NCBI GenBank assembly: GCA_964612085.1
Contig: CAZTCJ010000045.1
Coordinates: 1 to 30,008 of the forward strand
From: CAZTCJ01 sp964612085
Lineage (GTDB): Bacteria > Pseudomonadota > Alphaproteobacteria > JAJFIK01
Direction of reading: 5' to 3'
DNA length: 30,008 nucleotides
Below, one piece after another: positions 16,205 through 23,615 of this stretch. Position numbers and translations under genes: made by a program. Within the stretch, counting starts at the first letter, position 1. Each line of letters opens with the position of its first letter. Under the pieces are notes generated by a model. The model searched no databases, was not told the origin of the DNA, and saw only the letters and a list, made by a program, of their open reading frames with translations.

Positions 16205-17629
16205 ATGGCGGGGTTTTCGGATTACGATCATTACGACGCGCTGGGGCTGGCGGCCCTGGTTGCCAAGGGCGACGTGACGCCTGCGGAACTTCTGGAAGAA
16301 GCCATCGCGCGCACCGAGGCCATCGACCCGAAAATCAACGCGGTGGTCCTGCGCCATTTCGATCTGGCCCGCCAGGCCATCAAGGACGGCCTGCCCCAGG
16401 GCCCGTTTACGGGCGTACCGTTCCTGCTGAAAAACCTGACGCTGCTGCTTAAAGGGACGGTGACGGATCATGGCTGCGGCTTTTTCCGCAACGCCGTGGC
16501 CGATCACGACTCCACCTTGACCGCGCGCTACAAGGCCGCCGGTCTGGTGATTTTCGGCAAGACCAATTCGCCCGAATTCGGCTTGACCGTCTCAACCGAA
16601 CCCCGGCTCCACGGCACCACCCATAATCCTTGGGATCTGAGCCGGTCGCCGGGCGGATCGAGCGGCGGCGCGGCGGCGGCGGTGGCGGCCGGAATCGTCC
16701 CCATGGCGCAAGCAAGCGACGGGGGCGGATCGATCCGTCTGCCTGCGGCCTGTTGCGGCCTGTTCGGCATTCACCCGACCCGGGCGCGTACGCCCATCGG
16801 CCCGGACCGGGGCGAGAATTGGGACGGCATGTCGCGGCTTCACGTGGTCAGCCGCTCGGTGCGCGACAGCGCCGTCCTGCTCGACGCCACCACAGGTCCG
16901 GAACCGGGCGATCCGTATGCGGCGCCGCCGGGCGGGCCGTTCGCCCAAAGTGCGGAACGGGATCCGGCCGCTTTGCGCATCGGCATGGTGATGGACGAAC
17001 CGGCGGGTGTGATCATCGCTCCTGAGATCCGTCAGGGTGTTGAGGACACGGCGGCCTTGCTCGAAGAGCTGGGGCATACCATCGAGCCCGCCACCCTGCC
17101 CGTCGATCCCATGGTCATGCGCGCCGCCCAAGGCACGATCATCGCCGGCAGCACGGCCCTGACCATCCGTCTGCGGTCGGAAGTTCTGGGCCGCGAGCCG
17201 GAACCGGACGAGTTGGAGCCTGTGACCCGCTATCTGGTGGAGATGGGGCGCTCGGCCAGCGCAGAGGATTATGCCCGCGCCACCCATGCCATTCAGGCGG
17301 CGGGCCGGGCCATGGCCGGGCTCCATGACCGCTTCGACGTGCTCCTGCAGCCGACCACGGCCACCCTGCCCCCGCCCTTGGGCCGGTTGCGCCTGGACCG
17401 GGAGGATCTTGAGGCCTACATCGCCGAGCTTTACGCCTTCTGTCCGTATACGGCTTTGTGCAACATGACCGGCGCGCCGTCGGCCTCCGTGCCCGTGGCC
17501 TGGACGCCGGAGGGCTTCCCCATAGGCATGATGTTCTCTGCCGATTTCGGCAATGACGACATCCTGTTCAGCCTGGCGGGACAGTTGGAGCGCACGCAGC
17601 CTTGGGCCTTCCGGCGGCCATCGCTCTAG
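16205..17629 (+). CDS. Amidase-signature family hydrolase
   Basis: A 474-residue enzyme hydrolysing a C-N amide bond; the substrate cannot be read from sequence. The Ser-cisSer-Lys triad is complete: Lys76 in GVPFLLKNL, Ser152 in SPGGSSGGAAAAVAAG and the nucleophile Ser176 in SDGGGSIRLPA. GLFGIHPTRARTPIGPD after the nucleophile and CNMTGAPSASVPVAWTPEG near the C-terminus are family hallmarks. ATG 16205 follows GGGAGGGGG at 16193-16201. There is no GatB/GatC neighbour and no signal peptide, so it is a stand-alone cytoplasmic amidase rather than GatA. It ends 2 nt from the convergent DUF1045 stop. Confidence 0.93.
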   Translation: MAGFSDYDHYDALGLAALVAKGDVTPAELLEEAIARTEAIDPKINAVVLRHFDLARQAIKDGLPQGPFTGVPFLLKNLTLLLKGTVTDHGCGFFRNAVADHDSTLTARYKAAGLVIFGKTNSPEFGLTVSTEPRLHGTTHNPWDLSRSPGGSSGGAAAAVAAGIVPMAQASDGGGSIRLPAACCGLFGIHPTRARTPIGPDRGENWDGMSRLHVVSRSVRDSAVLLDATTGPEPGDPYAAPPGGPFAQSAERDPAALRIGMVMDEPAGVIIAPEIRQGVEDTAALLEELGHTIEPATLPVDPMVMRAAQGTIIAGSTALTIRLRSEVLGREPEPDELEPVTRYLVEMGRSASAEDYARATHAIQAAGRAMAGLHDRFDVLLQPTTATLPPPLGRLRLDREDLEAYIAELYAFCPYTALCNMTGAPSASVPVAWTPEGFPIGMMFSADFGNDDILFSLAGQLERTQPWAFRRPSL

Positions 17630-17631
17630 GA

Positions 17632-18324
17632 TCAGGGCTTTAAACGAGCCGTGTGCACGACCGTGAACGGCGCTTGCGCGGAGGGCTGGCCGAACACGCA
17701 AAGCTGATCCACGACAAGCGGCGCGGTGCCGAACACCGAGCCGATGGGCTCCAGCACATCGAAAATCTCGGCTTTTTCTTGCTCATCGGTCAGGCGTTCC
17801 GTCAACGTCATATGAAAGAGAAACTCTTCGAAGACGTAAGGATAGCCCCATGTCTCCAGATAGCCGCGCTGACGCTCCGTGAGCCGATCGGGACGGCGGC
17901 GCGCCCGCTCCCCATCGGTCAACGGGGCACGGAAATCATCCAGATCCCGCACGCAAGCCTCCGCCAAAGCCTGCATGGCCGGGCTGGCTGCGCTCAAAAC
18001 CATGGCCGTGAACTCCTGAATGGAGGCGATCTCCAGAGGCGGCGCTTCGAAGGCAGGGGTGCGGGCCGCCAGAGCATCCACGGCGGCGAAAAGCTCAGGC
18101 ACGTTCTTGGCCCCGGCCAGACGAAACGGCGCTTTCAGCGTGGCATGAAACCCGTAGCGGCGCGGACTGTCCGTCACTTGAGCAAACCGCGCCGATGTCA
18201 TCTCAGGCAGCGGATCCTGCTCGATGTCCTCGCCCGTGAACGCATCCCGCCCCAGCCAGGCGGCCCCGAACCGGCCCAGCGGGCTTTCGGGGGGCGGCGC
18301 GAAATAAATGGCATAGCGCTCCAT
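17632..18324 (-). CDS. DUF1045 phosphonate-operon protein, 2H phosphoesterase-like
   Basis: A 230-residue protein of the family annotated as putative phosphonate metabolism protein (DUF1045). Two His-x-Thr motifs, HAT at 60-62 (YGFHATLKAPF) and HMT at 171-173 (FLFHMTLTERL), about 110 residues apart, are the signature of the 2H phosphoesterase fold and probably form the active site. ETWGYPYVFEEF precedes the second motif. Members typically accompany C-P lyase genes and may act on a cyclic ribose phosphate, but that role is inferred from context. It lies 12 nt downstream of phnM in the same operon. Confidence 0.92.
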   Translation of the reverse strand: MERYAIYFAPPPESPLGRFGAAWLGRDAFTGEDIEQDPLPEMTSARFAQVTDSPRRYGFHATLKAPFRLAGAKNVPELFAAVDALAARTPAFEAPPLEIASIQEFTAMVLSAASPAMQALAEACVRDLDDFRAPLTDGERARRRPDRLTERQRGYLETWGYPYVFEEFLFHMTLTERLTDEQEKAEIFDVLEPIGSVFGTAPLVVDQLCVFGQPSAQAPFTVVHTARLKP

Positions 18325-18336
18325 TCGGCAGCCTCC

Positions 18337-19488
18337 TTACGCCACCCGCTCGCCCTGGCGCCAGACCCCGCGCACCACGGGGCCCAAAGGCGTTTCCCGA
18401 ATGCGCACCAGGTCAGCCCGCAGACCGGTCTCCAGCCGTCCCCGGTCGGCAAGCCCCAGCATGCGGGCCGGATTGGCGGTCACCAGCGCCATGGCCCGCC
18501 AGAGCGGCCAGCCCAAATCCTGGGCGATCTGGAACGGCGCGGACACCAGGCTGATAGGCATATAATCCGATGACAGAGCATCGAGCAGGTCCCGTTCGGC
18601 CAGATCCCGCGCCGCCACATTGCCCGAATGGGAGCCGCCCCGGATGACATTGGGCGCGCCCATGATGGTCGCAAGGCCCGCGTCGCGCGCCAGCCGGGCC
18701 GCCTCGACGGTCGTCGGAAACTCGCTGATGGTCGCGCCCAGCGCCCGCGCTTCCTCGATATGAACGGGCCGCGCATCGTCATGGCTCGCGAGCGTCAAAC
18801 CGCGCTCGGCGGCGCTCTGGGCGATGGCCTGCCGGTTGGTGAGCGCGAAGCGGGCCTGGTTCTTCTGCTCCAGCGCGATGCGCGCGTCGAACTCCTCGGG
18901 CGTCTCGCCATAATGGGTGATACAGGATTCCCTGTAGCCTGCAATATCCATGAACTGACGGTCGCCCGGCGTATGGTCCATCAGGGAGATCAGCCGCACC
19001 AGCGGTTCGCCGATCACCTCGTTGAACAGATCCACCGTGTTCGGATGAGGCACTTCGCAGCGCAGATGCAGAAAATGATCGGCCCGCAGATGACCACTCT
19101 CCACCCCCTGGCGGATCGCCGCGATGGCGCTGCGCAGATATTGCAGGCGCTCTTCCTTGCCCGTATGGGTGCCGACGGCCACCGCATCGTAGACGGTCGT
19201 GATGCCCGCGCCCGCGACCTGGGCATCATGGGAGAGCAGTGCCGGAAAAGCCGGCCACAACACATTGGCGCGCGGCATCAGATGCTTTTCGAAATTATCC
19301 GTATGGATCTCGATGAGGCCGGGCGCGAGAAAATCGCCAGCGCAATCGATAACAGGCGCCCCAGACCCGGCGGCACCGTCGAGATCGGCGATCAGCCCGT
19401 CCCGCACGGCAAGAGACCCGCCCACAATCTGATCGGAGAGAACGAGCCTGGCGTTCTGGAACAGGATCTCACGACACGCGGCACTCAC
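18337..19488 (-). CDS. phnM: Alpha-D-ribose 1-methylphosphonate 5-triphosphate diphosphatase
   Basis: C-P lyase pathway hydrolase that removes pyrophosphate from ribose 1-methylphosphonate 5-triphosphate. The 383-residue amidohydrolase-fold protein shows FLAPGLIEIHTDNFEKHLMP with metal-binding His near 62, TTVYDAVAVGTHTG, MDHTPGDRQF, LASHDDARPVHIEEA and MGAPNVIRGGSHSGN, all characteristic of PhnM. The start is GTG 19488: GAGG sits about 8 nt upstream and the length then equals the family norm; the frame is open to 19656 but that part reads as control region. It heads a phnM-DUF1045 transcript diverging from phnF. The C-P lyase core genes phnGHIJKL are not in this window. Confidence 0.95.
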   Translation of the reverse strand: MSAACREILFQNARLVLSDQIVGGSLAVRDGLIADLDGAAGSGAPVIDCAGDFLAPGLIEIHTDNFEKHLMPRANVLWPAFPALLSHDAQVAGAGITTVYDAVAVGTHTGKEERLQYLRSAIAAIRQGVESGHLRADHFLHLRCEVPHPNTVDLFNEVIGEPLVRLISLMDHTPGDRQFMDIAGYRESCITHYGETPEEFDARIALEQKNQARFALTNRQAIAQSAAERGLTLASHDDARPVHIEEARALGATISEFPTTVEAARLARDAGLATIMGAPNVIRGGSHSGNVAARDLAERDLLDALSSDYMPISLVSAPFQIAQDLGWPLWRAMALVTANPARMLGLADRGRLETGLRADLVRIRETPLGPVVRGVWRQGERVA

Positions 19489-19668
19489 GGAATCATCCTC
19501 GCTGAGGGGTTTGCACGGTCCTCCGGCAGCAGTTTGACGGCCTGATTTGAAAGAAAGCCTGCCCAGCCGGAAAACGGGCTTCAGGCAGTACTGGACAATG
19601 GACGCGGGCGCAACGGTTGCGCCAATCCCTTGAGACATTTGGGAAAATCGTCCCACGCAACTAGATCA

Positions 19669-19696
19669 TTGCAACATTGGTCGGTTCGTGTAGACT
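19669..19696 (+). promoter_or_regulatory. Candidate phnF promoter overlapped by a HutC-type GntR operator
   Basis: TTGCAA (19669-19674) and TAGACT (19691-19696) are 16 nt apart. The octamer GTGTAGAC at 19688-19695 fits the HutC-subfamily operator GT-N-TA-N-AC exactly and covers the -10, as expected for autorepression by PhnF. It lies 131 nt before phnF and 200 nt before phnM. No second copy was seen in the 338 bp intergenic region. Confidence 0.4.
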
Positions 19697-19712
19697 TCTA
19701 TATCAAAGGGTA

Positions 19713-19803
19713 GGCTGCGGTGCGGTGGATGTGAACGGCAGATGCTTCACAGGTAAGCGCTTCAGATCGGTGCAAACCGGAAGCTGCCTGCCGCAACCGC
19801 CTG
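19713..19803 (+). promoter_or_regulatory. Highly foldable phnF leader, candidate structured RNA
   Basis: Nested complementary arms can be traced by eye. GCGGTGCGG (19717-19725) pairs with CCGCAACCGC (19791-19800) with one bulged A. GGCAG (19737-19741) pairs with CTGCC (19784-19788). CTTC (19745-19748) pairs with GAAG (19780-19783). The apical hairpin is CGGT-GCAA-ACCG (19768-19779). CTTC can instead pair inside GCTT...AAGC (19744-19758), so two folds compete. The phnF ribosome site (GAGGG 19813-19817) lies just downstream. The pieces GGTGCAAACCGG and GCTGCC..CCGCAAC resemble the cobalamin riboswitch core, but no B12 box follows. The 338 bp region otherwise holds only the promoter/operator listed. 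Confidence 0.4.
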
Positions 19804-19826
19804 ATTGAGTGTGAGGGTCAAGAACC

Positions 19827-20543
19827 ATGGAACGCAATACTGGGATCGCCTTGTGGCGGCAAATCGCCCAGGCTTTGGAAGGCGAGATTTCGAGCGGGGT
19901 CTACCCTGCGGGCTCCCGCCTGCCGACGGAAGCGCAGATGGCGCACCGGTTCGGCGTGAACCGCCATACGCTGCGCCGGGCCATGTCTTCGCTGCAGGAC
20001 CGGGGCCTGATCCGCGTCGAGCAAGGGCGCGGCACCTTCGTGCAGGACGATGTGGTCGATTACCTGATCGGCCGGCGCACCCGTTTCAGCGAGAATGTCA
20101 AAAGGCTAGGCCGGACGCCGGGCGGACGCCTGGTGCGCGGCGAGCCGATGCCGGCGGATGCCCGGGTCGCCAAGGGGCTCGGCATCGAGCCGGGTCAGCT
20201 CGTACTGCTGATCGAACTGATCCACGCGGTGGATAACCGGCCCCTGACCGTGACCGCCCATTTCTTCCCCGCCGCCCGTTTCGACGGCCTGGTGGATGTT
20301 TATCGGCGGACCGGGTCGATCACCGAAGCGCTGAAGCATTTCGGCGTGGATGATTATTTCCGCAAGCAGACCCGGGTCTCCGCCCGCCTGCCCACCTCGA
20401 ACGATGCGCGGTTCCTGCATATGCCGCGCAGCCAGCCGGTCGTGGTGGCGGAAAGCGTTAATGTGGACGCCCAAGGCACGCCGATCGAATTCGCCATCGC
20501 GCGCTGCGCCGGCCAGCGGATGCAGTTCGTCTTCGAGCCTTGA
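19827..20543 (+). CDS. phnF: GntR/HutC-family phosphonate regulator
   Basis: A 238-residue transcription factor. The N-terminal winged helix (about 1-70) has GIALWRQIAQALEGEISSGV, LPTEAQMAHRFGVNRHTLRR and GLIRVEQGRGTFV, the standard GntR order. The UTRA effector domain follows (about 85-235), including LLIELIHAVDNRPLTVTAHF, TRVSARLPTSNDARFLHMPR, QPVVVAESVNVDAQGTPIEF and the closing FAIARCAGQRMQFVFEP, which matches PhnF. The start is ATG 19827, with GAGGG 9 nt upstream. Divergent from phnM-DUF1045, it probably represses both; the ligand is unknown. A strong terminator follows. Confidence 0.93.
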   Translation: MERNTGIALWRQIAQALEGEISSGVYPAGSRLPTEAQMAHRFGVNRHTLRRAMSSLQDRGLIRVEQGRGTFVQDDVVDYLIGRRTRFSENVKRLGRTPGGRLVRGEPMPADARVAKGLGIEPGQLVLLIELIHAVDNRPLTVTAHFFPAARFDGLVDVYRRTGSITEALKHFGVDDYFRKQTRVSARLPTSNDARFLHMPRSQPVVVAESVNVDAQGTPIEFAIARCAGQRMQFVFEP

Positions 20544-20571
20544 GCGGCGCGATCACGGCATTTTCGACCTT

Positions 20572-20603
20572 CGGGGCGGCTCTCATGGGCCGCCCCGTTT
20601 TCT
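20572..20603 (+). terminator. Rho-independent terminator after phnF
   Basis: CGGGGCGGC (20572-20580) and GCCGCCCCG (20589-20597) form a perfect 9-bp stem with an 8-nt loop, followed by TTTTCTTGTT. It starts 29 nt after the phnF stop. Confidence 0.85.
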
Positions 20604-20630
20604 TGTTACTTCTTGTTACTTCTTGTTACC
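20601..20630 (+). repeat. Three tandem copies of a 10-bp unit
   Basis: TCTTGTTACT at 20601-20610 and 20611-20620, then TCTTGTTACC at 20621-20630. The array begins in the T-tract of the phnF terminator, so the first copy also serves as its U-rich end. Confidence 0.9.
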
Positions 20631-20927
20631 GGGGACGCCTGCACGATTTTATTCGCGCCGAACGGCCCGAAATCCGCAGTGAATGGCGCCAACGCCGCGC
20701 TCGTCACCAATCTCCATCAATCTTGCGTCAGCCCGTGGCACAGAGGCTCAATCCGCAGTAGGCTCCTGGCCTTGAGCGGATCTCTGACGGTGCGCCTCGC
20801 TTTGCCTCATGACAGGTGCGCCCGAGGGCTGCAGGGGAAACACCGGACCGGCCGAACCCATTCTGTGTCCGGACGGTCGACCATGATTGGCCCCGTTGAG
20901 CCGCTCCATGAAACGAGGGAGAACCTT
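20631..20927. other. Intergenic stretch without recognised gene
   Basis: About 300 bp between the 10-bp repeat array and the DUF3313-type gene. The decamer AATCCGCAGT occurs twice (about 20671 and 20751). The self-complementary GTCCGGAC near 20861 is the only other short symmetry noticed. An open frame runs through in phase with the downstream gene, but it lacks a ribosome site and would bury the signal peptide. I see no RNA gene. Confidence 0.5.
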
Positions 20928-21560
20928 ATGAAAACGAAATTTTTGGGTGCATTGGTTGGTGGTCTGATGGCTTTCGGAACGGTCGCGGCTATCGCGGCGG
21001 ACGATCTGTTCTGGGTGCCCGAGGAACTGACGGAAGGCTTGGAAGAAGCCCGGTCCGGTTTTGACGATTTCTACGTCAAGCCCGGCGTGGATCTGTCCGA
21101 GTACAATCAAATCTATATCGATCCCGTGGTGTTCGCTCTGGAAAACGAGCTGCTCGAGCGGGAATTGGGCAATGTGGACCGGTCCTCCCTGGCGCGCCAG
21201 TTCGAGCGCGCCTTCGAGCGGGCCTTGAGCGAAGACGTGCTGGCCGACAGCCCCGGCGAAGGCGTTCTGGTGATCGAATTCGCGCTGATCGACGTGGCGC
21301 CGAACCGAGATATTCTGGGTACGGCGGTCCGCTCCACGCCGCGCGGCCGGGGTCAAGTCAATGCCCTGTCCGTGGGCATCGGCGGCGCCAAGATGGAAGC
21401 GGTGTTCATGGACGGCGCGACCGGTGATGTGGTGGCGGTGGCCGCCGACGACTGGCAAGGCCGTCCGATCAACATCAACAACAATATTGTGACCCGCTGG
21501 GGCGATGCGCGCGACGCGTTCCGCTCCTGGGCCCGCGAACTCCGCCGCCTGGTCGACTAA
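20928..21560 (+). CDS. DUF3313-like exported protein
   Basis: A 210-residue protein with a clear signal peptide (MKTKFLGALVGGLMAFGTVA, cleavage probably near AIAA-DD) and no lipobox cysteine. The mature part has YNQIYIDPVVFALENELLER, then LARQFERAFERALSEDVLAD, GEGVLVIEFALIDVAPNRDI and GAKMEAVFMDGATGDVVAVA, ending with RWGDARDAFRSWARELRRLV. This order fits DUF3313 periplasmic proteins: a Tyr-containing strand, an amphipathic helix, then strands carrying the GDVVA turn. Function is unknown. ATG 20928 follows GAGGGAG at 20915-20921. A small membrane protein gene follows after 11 nt. Confidence 0.8.
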   Translation: MKTKFLGALVGGLMAFGTVAAIAADDLFWVPEELTEGLEEARSGFDDFYVKPGVDLSEYNQIYIDPVVFALENELLERELGNVDRSSLARQFERAFERALSEDVLADSPGEGVLVIEFALIDVAPNRDILGTAVRSTPRGRGQVNALSVGIGGAKMEAVFMDGATGDVVAVAADDWQGRPININNNIVTRWGDARDAFRSWARELRRLVD

Positions 21561-21571
21561 AGGCACGCGCC

Positions 21572-21781
21572 GTGAAGACCGTGGGGCAAATTCTTCTGTG
21601 TCTGGGCGTGGTCGGTTTTCTGATCGCCGCGGCCATCAACGCGGTGACGGCCACGGGCCAGGAGAATACGGATCCCCTGGCCTTCGGCCCCATGGGCATG
21701 TGGATCGCGGCCTTCGCCGGGACCGCAGGCATGGCGTTTCTGGGCGCGCTCCTTTGGCTGCTCGCCCCGAAAAAAAGGTAA
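21572..21781 (+). CDS. Small two-helix membrane protein, unknown function
   Basis: A 69-residue protein with two predicted helices (about 5-24, GQILLCLGVVGFLIAAAINA, and 42-65, MGMWIAAFAGTAGMAFLGAL) joined by a short polar loop (TATGQENTDPLAFGP) and ending in the basic tail APKKR. The start is GTG 21572, with AAGG 8 nt upstream. It is probably co-transcribed with the preceding exported-protein gene. Family not recognised. Confidence 0.7.
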   Translation: MKTVGQILLCLGVVGFLIAAAINAVTATGQENTDPLAFGPMGMWIAAFAGTAGMAFLGALLWLLAPKKR

Positions 21782-21784
21782 CGC

Positions 21785-22426
21785 TTACTTCAGACCCACG
21801 ATCTTGTGGGTCTGAAGGCTGAGCTTCCACACCGGCCGCCGCAGGCAATAGGCTATCGCGGCGGCCGTATTGCGGTCCGTCTCCGGCCCATCCATGGGCT
21901 GAAGGAAGAAATGCTCGAACCCCAGCGTCTCGAACGGCTCAGGGGGGAAGTCCTGTTGCGGATAAACCAGTTTCAGTTCGTGTCCTGAGGTCTGGACCAG
22001 GCCGGCGCCCGCTTTGGGGCTGACGCAGATCCAGTCGATCCCGTCAGGGGCTGCGATCGTGCCGTTGGTCTCCACGGCGATCTCGAAACCTTCTTCATGC
22101 AGCGCATCGATCAAGGCGGGGTCGAGCTGCAAGAGCGGCTCGCCGCCGGTGCACACCACATAAGGACGGCTGGTGCCGGGCGCACCCTCCGGCCAGGCGG
22201 CGGCCACCGCGCGGGCGAGACCGGCTGCGCTTTCGAATTTGCCGCCCCCTTCCCCGTCGGTGCCGACGAACTCCGTATCGCAGAACCGGCAGATGGCGGA
22301 CGCCCGATCTTCTTCCCGGCCCGACCACAGATTGCAGCCCGCGAACCGCAGAAACACGGCCGGGCGGCCCGCCTGCGCGCCTTCGCCCTGGAGCGTATAG
22401 AACAGTTCCTTGACCGAATAGGTCAT
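21785..22426 (-). CDS. queE: 7-carboxy-7-deazaguanine synthase (radical SAM)
   Basis: Converts 6-carboxy-5,6,7,8-tetrahydropterin to 7-carboxy-7-deazaguanine, a step to queuosine and other 7-deazaguanines. The 213-residue protein starts MTYSVKELFYTLQGEGAQAG. The [4Fe-4S] ligands are Cys31, Cys46 and Cys49, spaced CX14CX2C instead of CX3CX2C, the long-loop variant known for some QueE enzymes. CTGGEPLLQLDPALIDALHE and VETNGTI are the SAM-binding GGEP and ETNGT motifs; HELKLVYPQQD and QPMDGP follow, and the C-terminus is LQTHKIVGLK. The ATG overlaps the queC stop (ATGA), so it is the second gene of a queC-queE operon. Confidence 0.95.
   Translation of the reverse strand: MTYSVKELFYTLQGEGAQAGRPAVFLRFAGCNLWSGREEDRASAICRFCDTEFVGTDGEGGGKFESAAGLARAVAAAWPEGAPGTSRPYVVCTGGEPLLQLDPALIDALHEEGFEIAVETNGTIAAPDGIDWICVSPKAGAGLVQTSGHELKLVYPQQDFPPEPFETLGFEHFFLQPMDGPETDRNTAAAIAYCLRRPVWKLSLQTHKIVGLK
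21788..21817. repeat. Perfect 12-bp inverted repeat within the 3' end of queE
   Basis: CTTCAGACCCAC (21788-21799), loop GATCTT, GTGGGTCTGAAG (21806-21817). On the queE strand it encodes the conserved C-terminal THKIVGLK and ends 3 nt before the stop end. A T7 run (minus-strand sense) lies 10 nt further on, so it is terminator-like but not canonical. Confidence 0.8.
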
Positions 22427-23187
22427 CGCTCCGCACCCTTTGCTTTTTGCGCCGTATACTGCTCATAACCGCTACGGCGCAGCTCGCAGGCCGGGCACAC
22501 CCCGCAGCCATAGCCCCAGGCATGACGGCGCGACCGGTCGCCCTGGTAACAGGTGTGGGTCTCTTCCACGATCAGATCGATGAGCGTCTGCCCGCCCAAC
22601 TGTTCAGCCAAGGCCCAGGTTTCGGCCTTGTCGATCCACATCAAGGGGGTGTGGATGACGAAGCGGCTTTCCGTCCCCAGATTAAGAGCCACCTGAAAGG
22701 CCTTGATGGTGTCGTCCCGGCAATCGGGGTAGCCGGAATAATCGGTTTCGCACACGCCGGTGATGAGATGCTTGAGGCCCCGGCGATAGGCGAGCGCACC
22801 GGCGAGCGTCAGGAACAAAAGATTGCGCCCCGGCACGAAGGTATTGGGCAGGCCCGTTTCGGCCATGGCGATTGCCGTCTCGCGGGTCAACGCGGTGTCG
22901 GAAATCGCGTTGAGCACGGGCACATCGAGCACGTGATCGGCCCCGAGCCGCGCGCCCCAGTCCGGGAACCGCTCCGTGAGACTGTTGCGCACCATGCCCC
23001 GGCAGTCCATCTCCACCCTGTGGCGCTGGCCATAGTCGAACCCCACCGTTTCCACATGGGCGAACCGCTCAAGCGCCCAGGCGAGGCAGGTGGCGGAATC
23101 CTGCCCGCCGGAAAACAGCACGAGGGCCTTGTGGTCCAAAAGATCCGACTGCGCCTGTGTCATACTCGTGACCCGGTCTTGAAGCAT
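22423..23187 (-). CDS. queC: 7-cyano-7-deazaguanine synthase
   Basis: ATP-dependent conversion of 7-carboxy-7-deazaguanine and ammonia to preQ0. The protein is 254 residues from ATG 23187. The PP-loop SGGQDS lies at 26-31 (KALVLFSGGQDSATCLAWAL). FDYGQRHRVEMD, LPNTFVPGRNLLFLTLAGAL and TGVCETDYSGYPDCR are family motifs. Zinc-binding cysteines are in THTCYQGD and GCGVCPACELR near the C-terminus. ATG 23163 (MTQAQSD) is an equally possible start; neither has a strong ribosome site. The gene diverges from cutA with only 50 bp between if the longer start is used. Confidence 0.95.
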   Translation of the reverse strand: MLQDRVTSMTQAQSDLLDHKALVLFSGGQDSATCLAWALERFAHVETVGFDYGQRHRVEMDCRGMVRNSLTERFPDWGARLGADHVLDVPVLNAISDTALTRETAIAMAETGLPNTFVPGRNLLFLTLAGALAYRRGLKHLITGVCETDYSGYPDCRDDTIKAFQVALNLGTESRFVIHTPLMWIDKAETWALAEQLGGQTLIDLIVEETHTCYQGDRSRRHAWGYGCGVCPACELRRSGYEQYTAQKAKGAER

Positions 23188-23237
23188 GGTAGAGAGATGA
23201 TCCTGCCTTCCACTATAAGAGCCGTTTGGAGTTTGCG

Positions 23238-23591
23238 ATGAGCGATTCGTCTTATCCTTATCTGCCTGACTGTAGATTTGTGTACATCACTGTCCGTAAC
23301 AAGGCCGAGGCCCTGACCATCGCCCGCGCGCTGGTGGAAAAGCGGCTGGCGGCCTGCGTCAATATTCTGCCGGGCATGATCTCGGTCTATCGCTGGGACG
23401 GCGAGGTGCAGGACGACGAGGAAGTGGTGGTCATCGCCAAGACGCGGGACTTTAGGGTCCCCGCCATCACCGAAACCGTCAAGGCGTTGCATTCTTACGA
23501 CGTGCCCTGCGTGGTTTCCATTCCCATTCAGGACGACGAAGGCAACAAGACCTTTCTCGATTGGATCAAACAGGAAACCCTCATGACGTGA
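23238..23591 (+). CDS. cutA: Divalent-cation tolerance protein CutA
   Basis: A 117-residue trimeric PII-like protein. YITVRNKAEALTIARALVEK, RLAACVNILPGMISVYRWDG and EVVVIAKTRDFRVPAITETV follow the CutA1 order. FLDWIKQETL closes the chain as usual. The start is ATG 23238, with TTGGAG 6 nt upstream; an ATG at 23226 is in frame but lies within that ribosome site. The biochemical role of CutA is not settled; metal tolerance is a family label. A GST gene follows after 24 nt, probably in the same transcript. Confidence 0.95.
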   Translation: MSDSSYPYLPDCRFVYITVRNKAEALTIARALVEKRLAACVNILPGMISVYRWDGEVQDDEEVVVIAKTRDFRVPAITETVKALHSYDVPCVVSIPIQDDEGNKTFLDWIKQETLMT

Positions 23592-23615
23592 GGCGAGATA
23601 ACGGAGCGCAGGCCC

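Noticed and set aside
16205..17629. GatA subunit of glutamyl-tRNA amidotransferase
   Set aside because: No gatB or gatC nearby, and the sequence resembles stand-alone amidases.
19713..19826. A full cobalamin riboswitch upstream of phnF
   Set aside because: Only core-like pieces are present; the B12 box and the downstream receptor half would have to lie inside the phnF coding region, where they are not seen.
20601..20630. Tandem repeats as a small CRISPR-like array (also 27291-27329)
   Set aside because: Units are 10 and 13 bp and directly adjacent without spacers, and no cas gene is present.
20613..20927. Upstream in-frame extension of the DUF3313-type gene
   Set aside because: It would place the signal peptide in the middle of the protein and has no ribosome site, whereas 20928 has a strong one.
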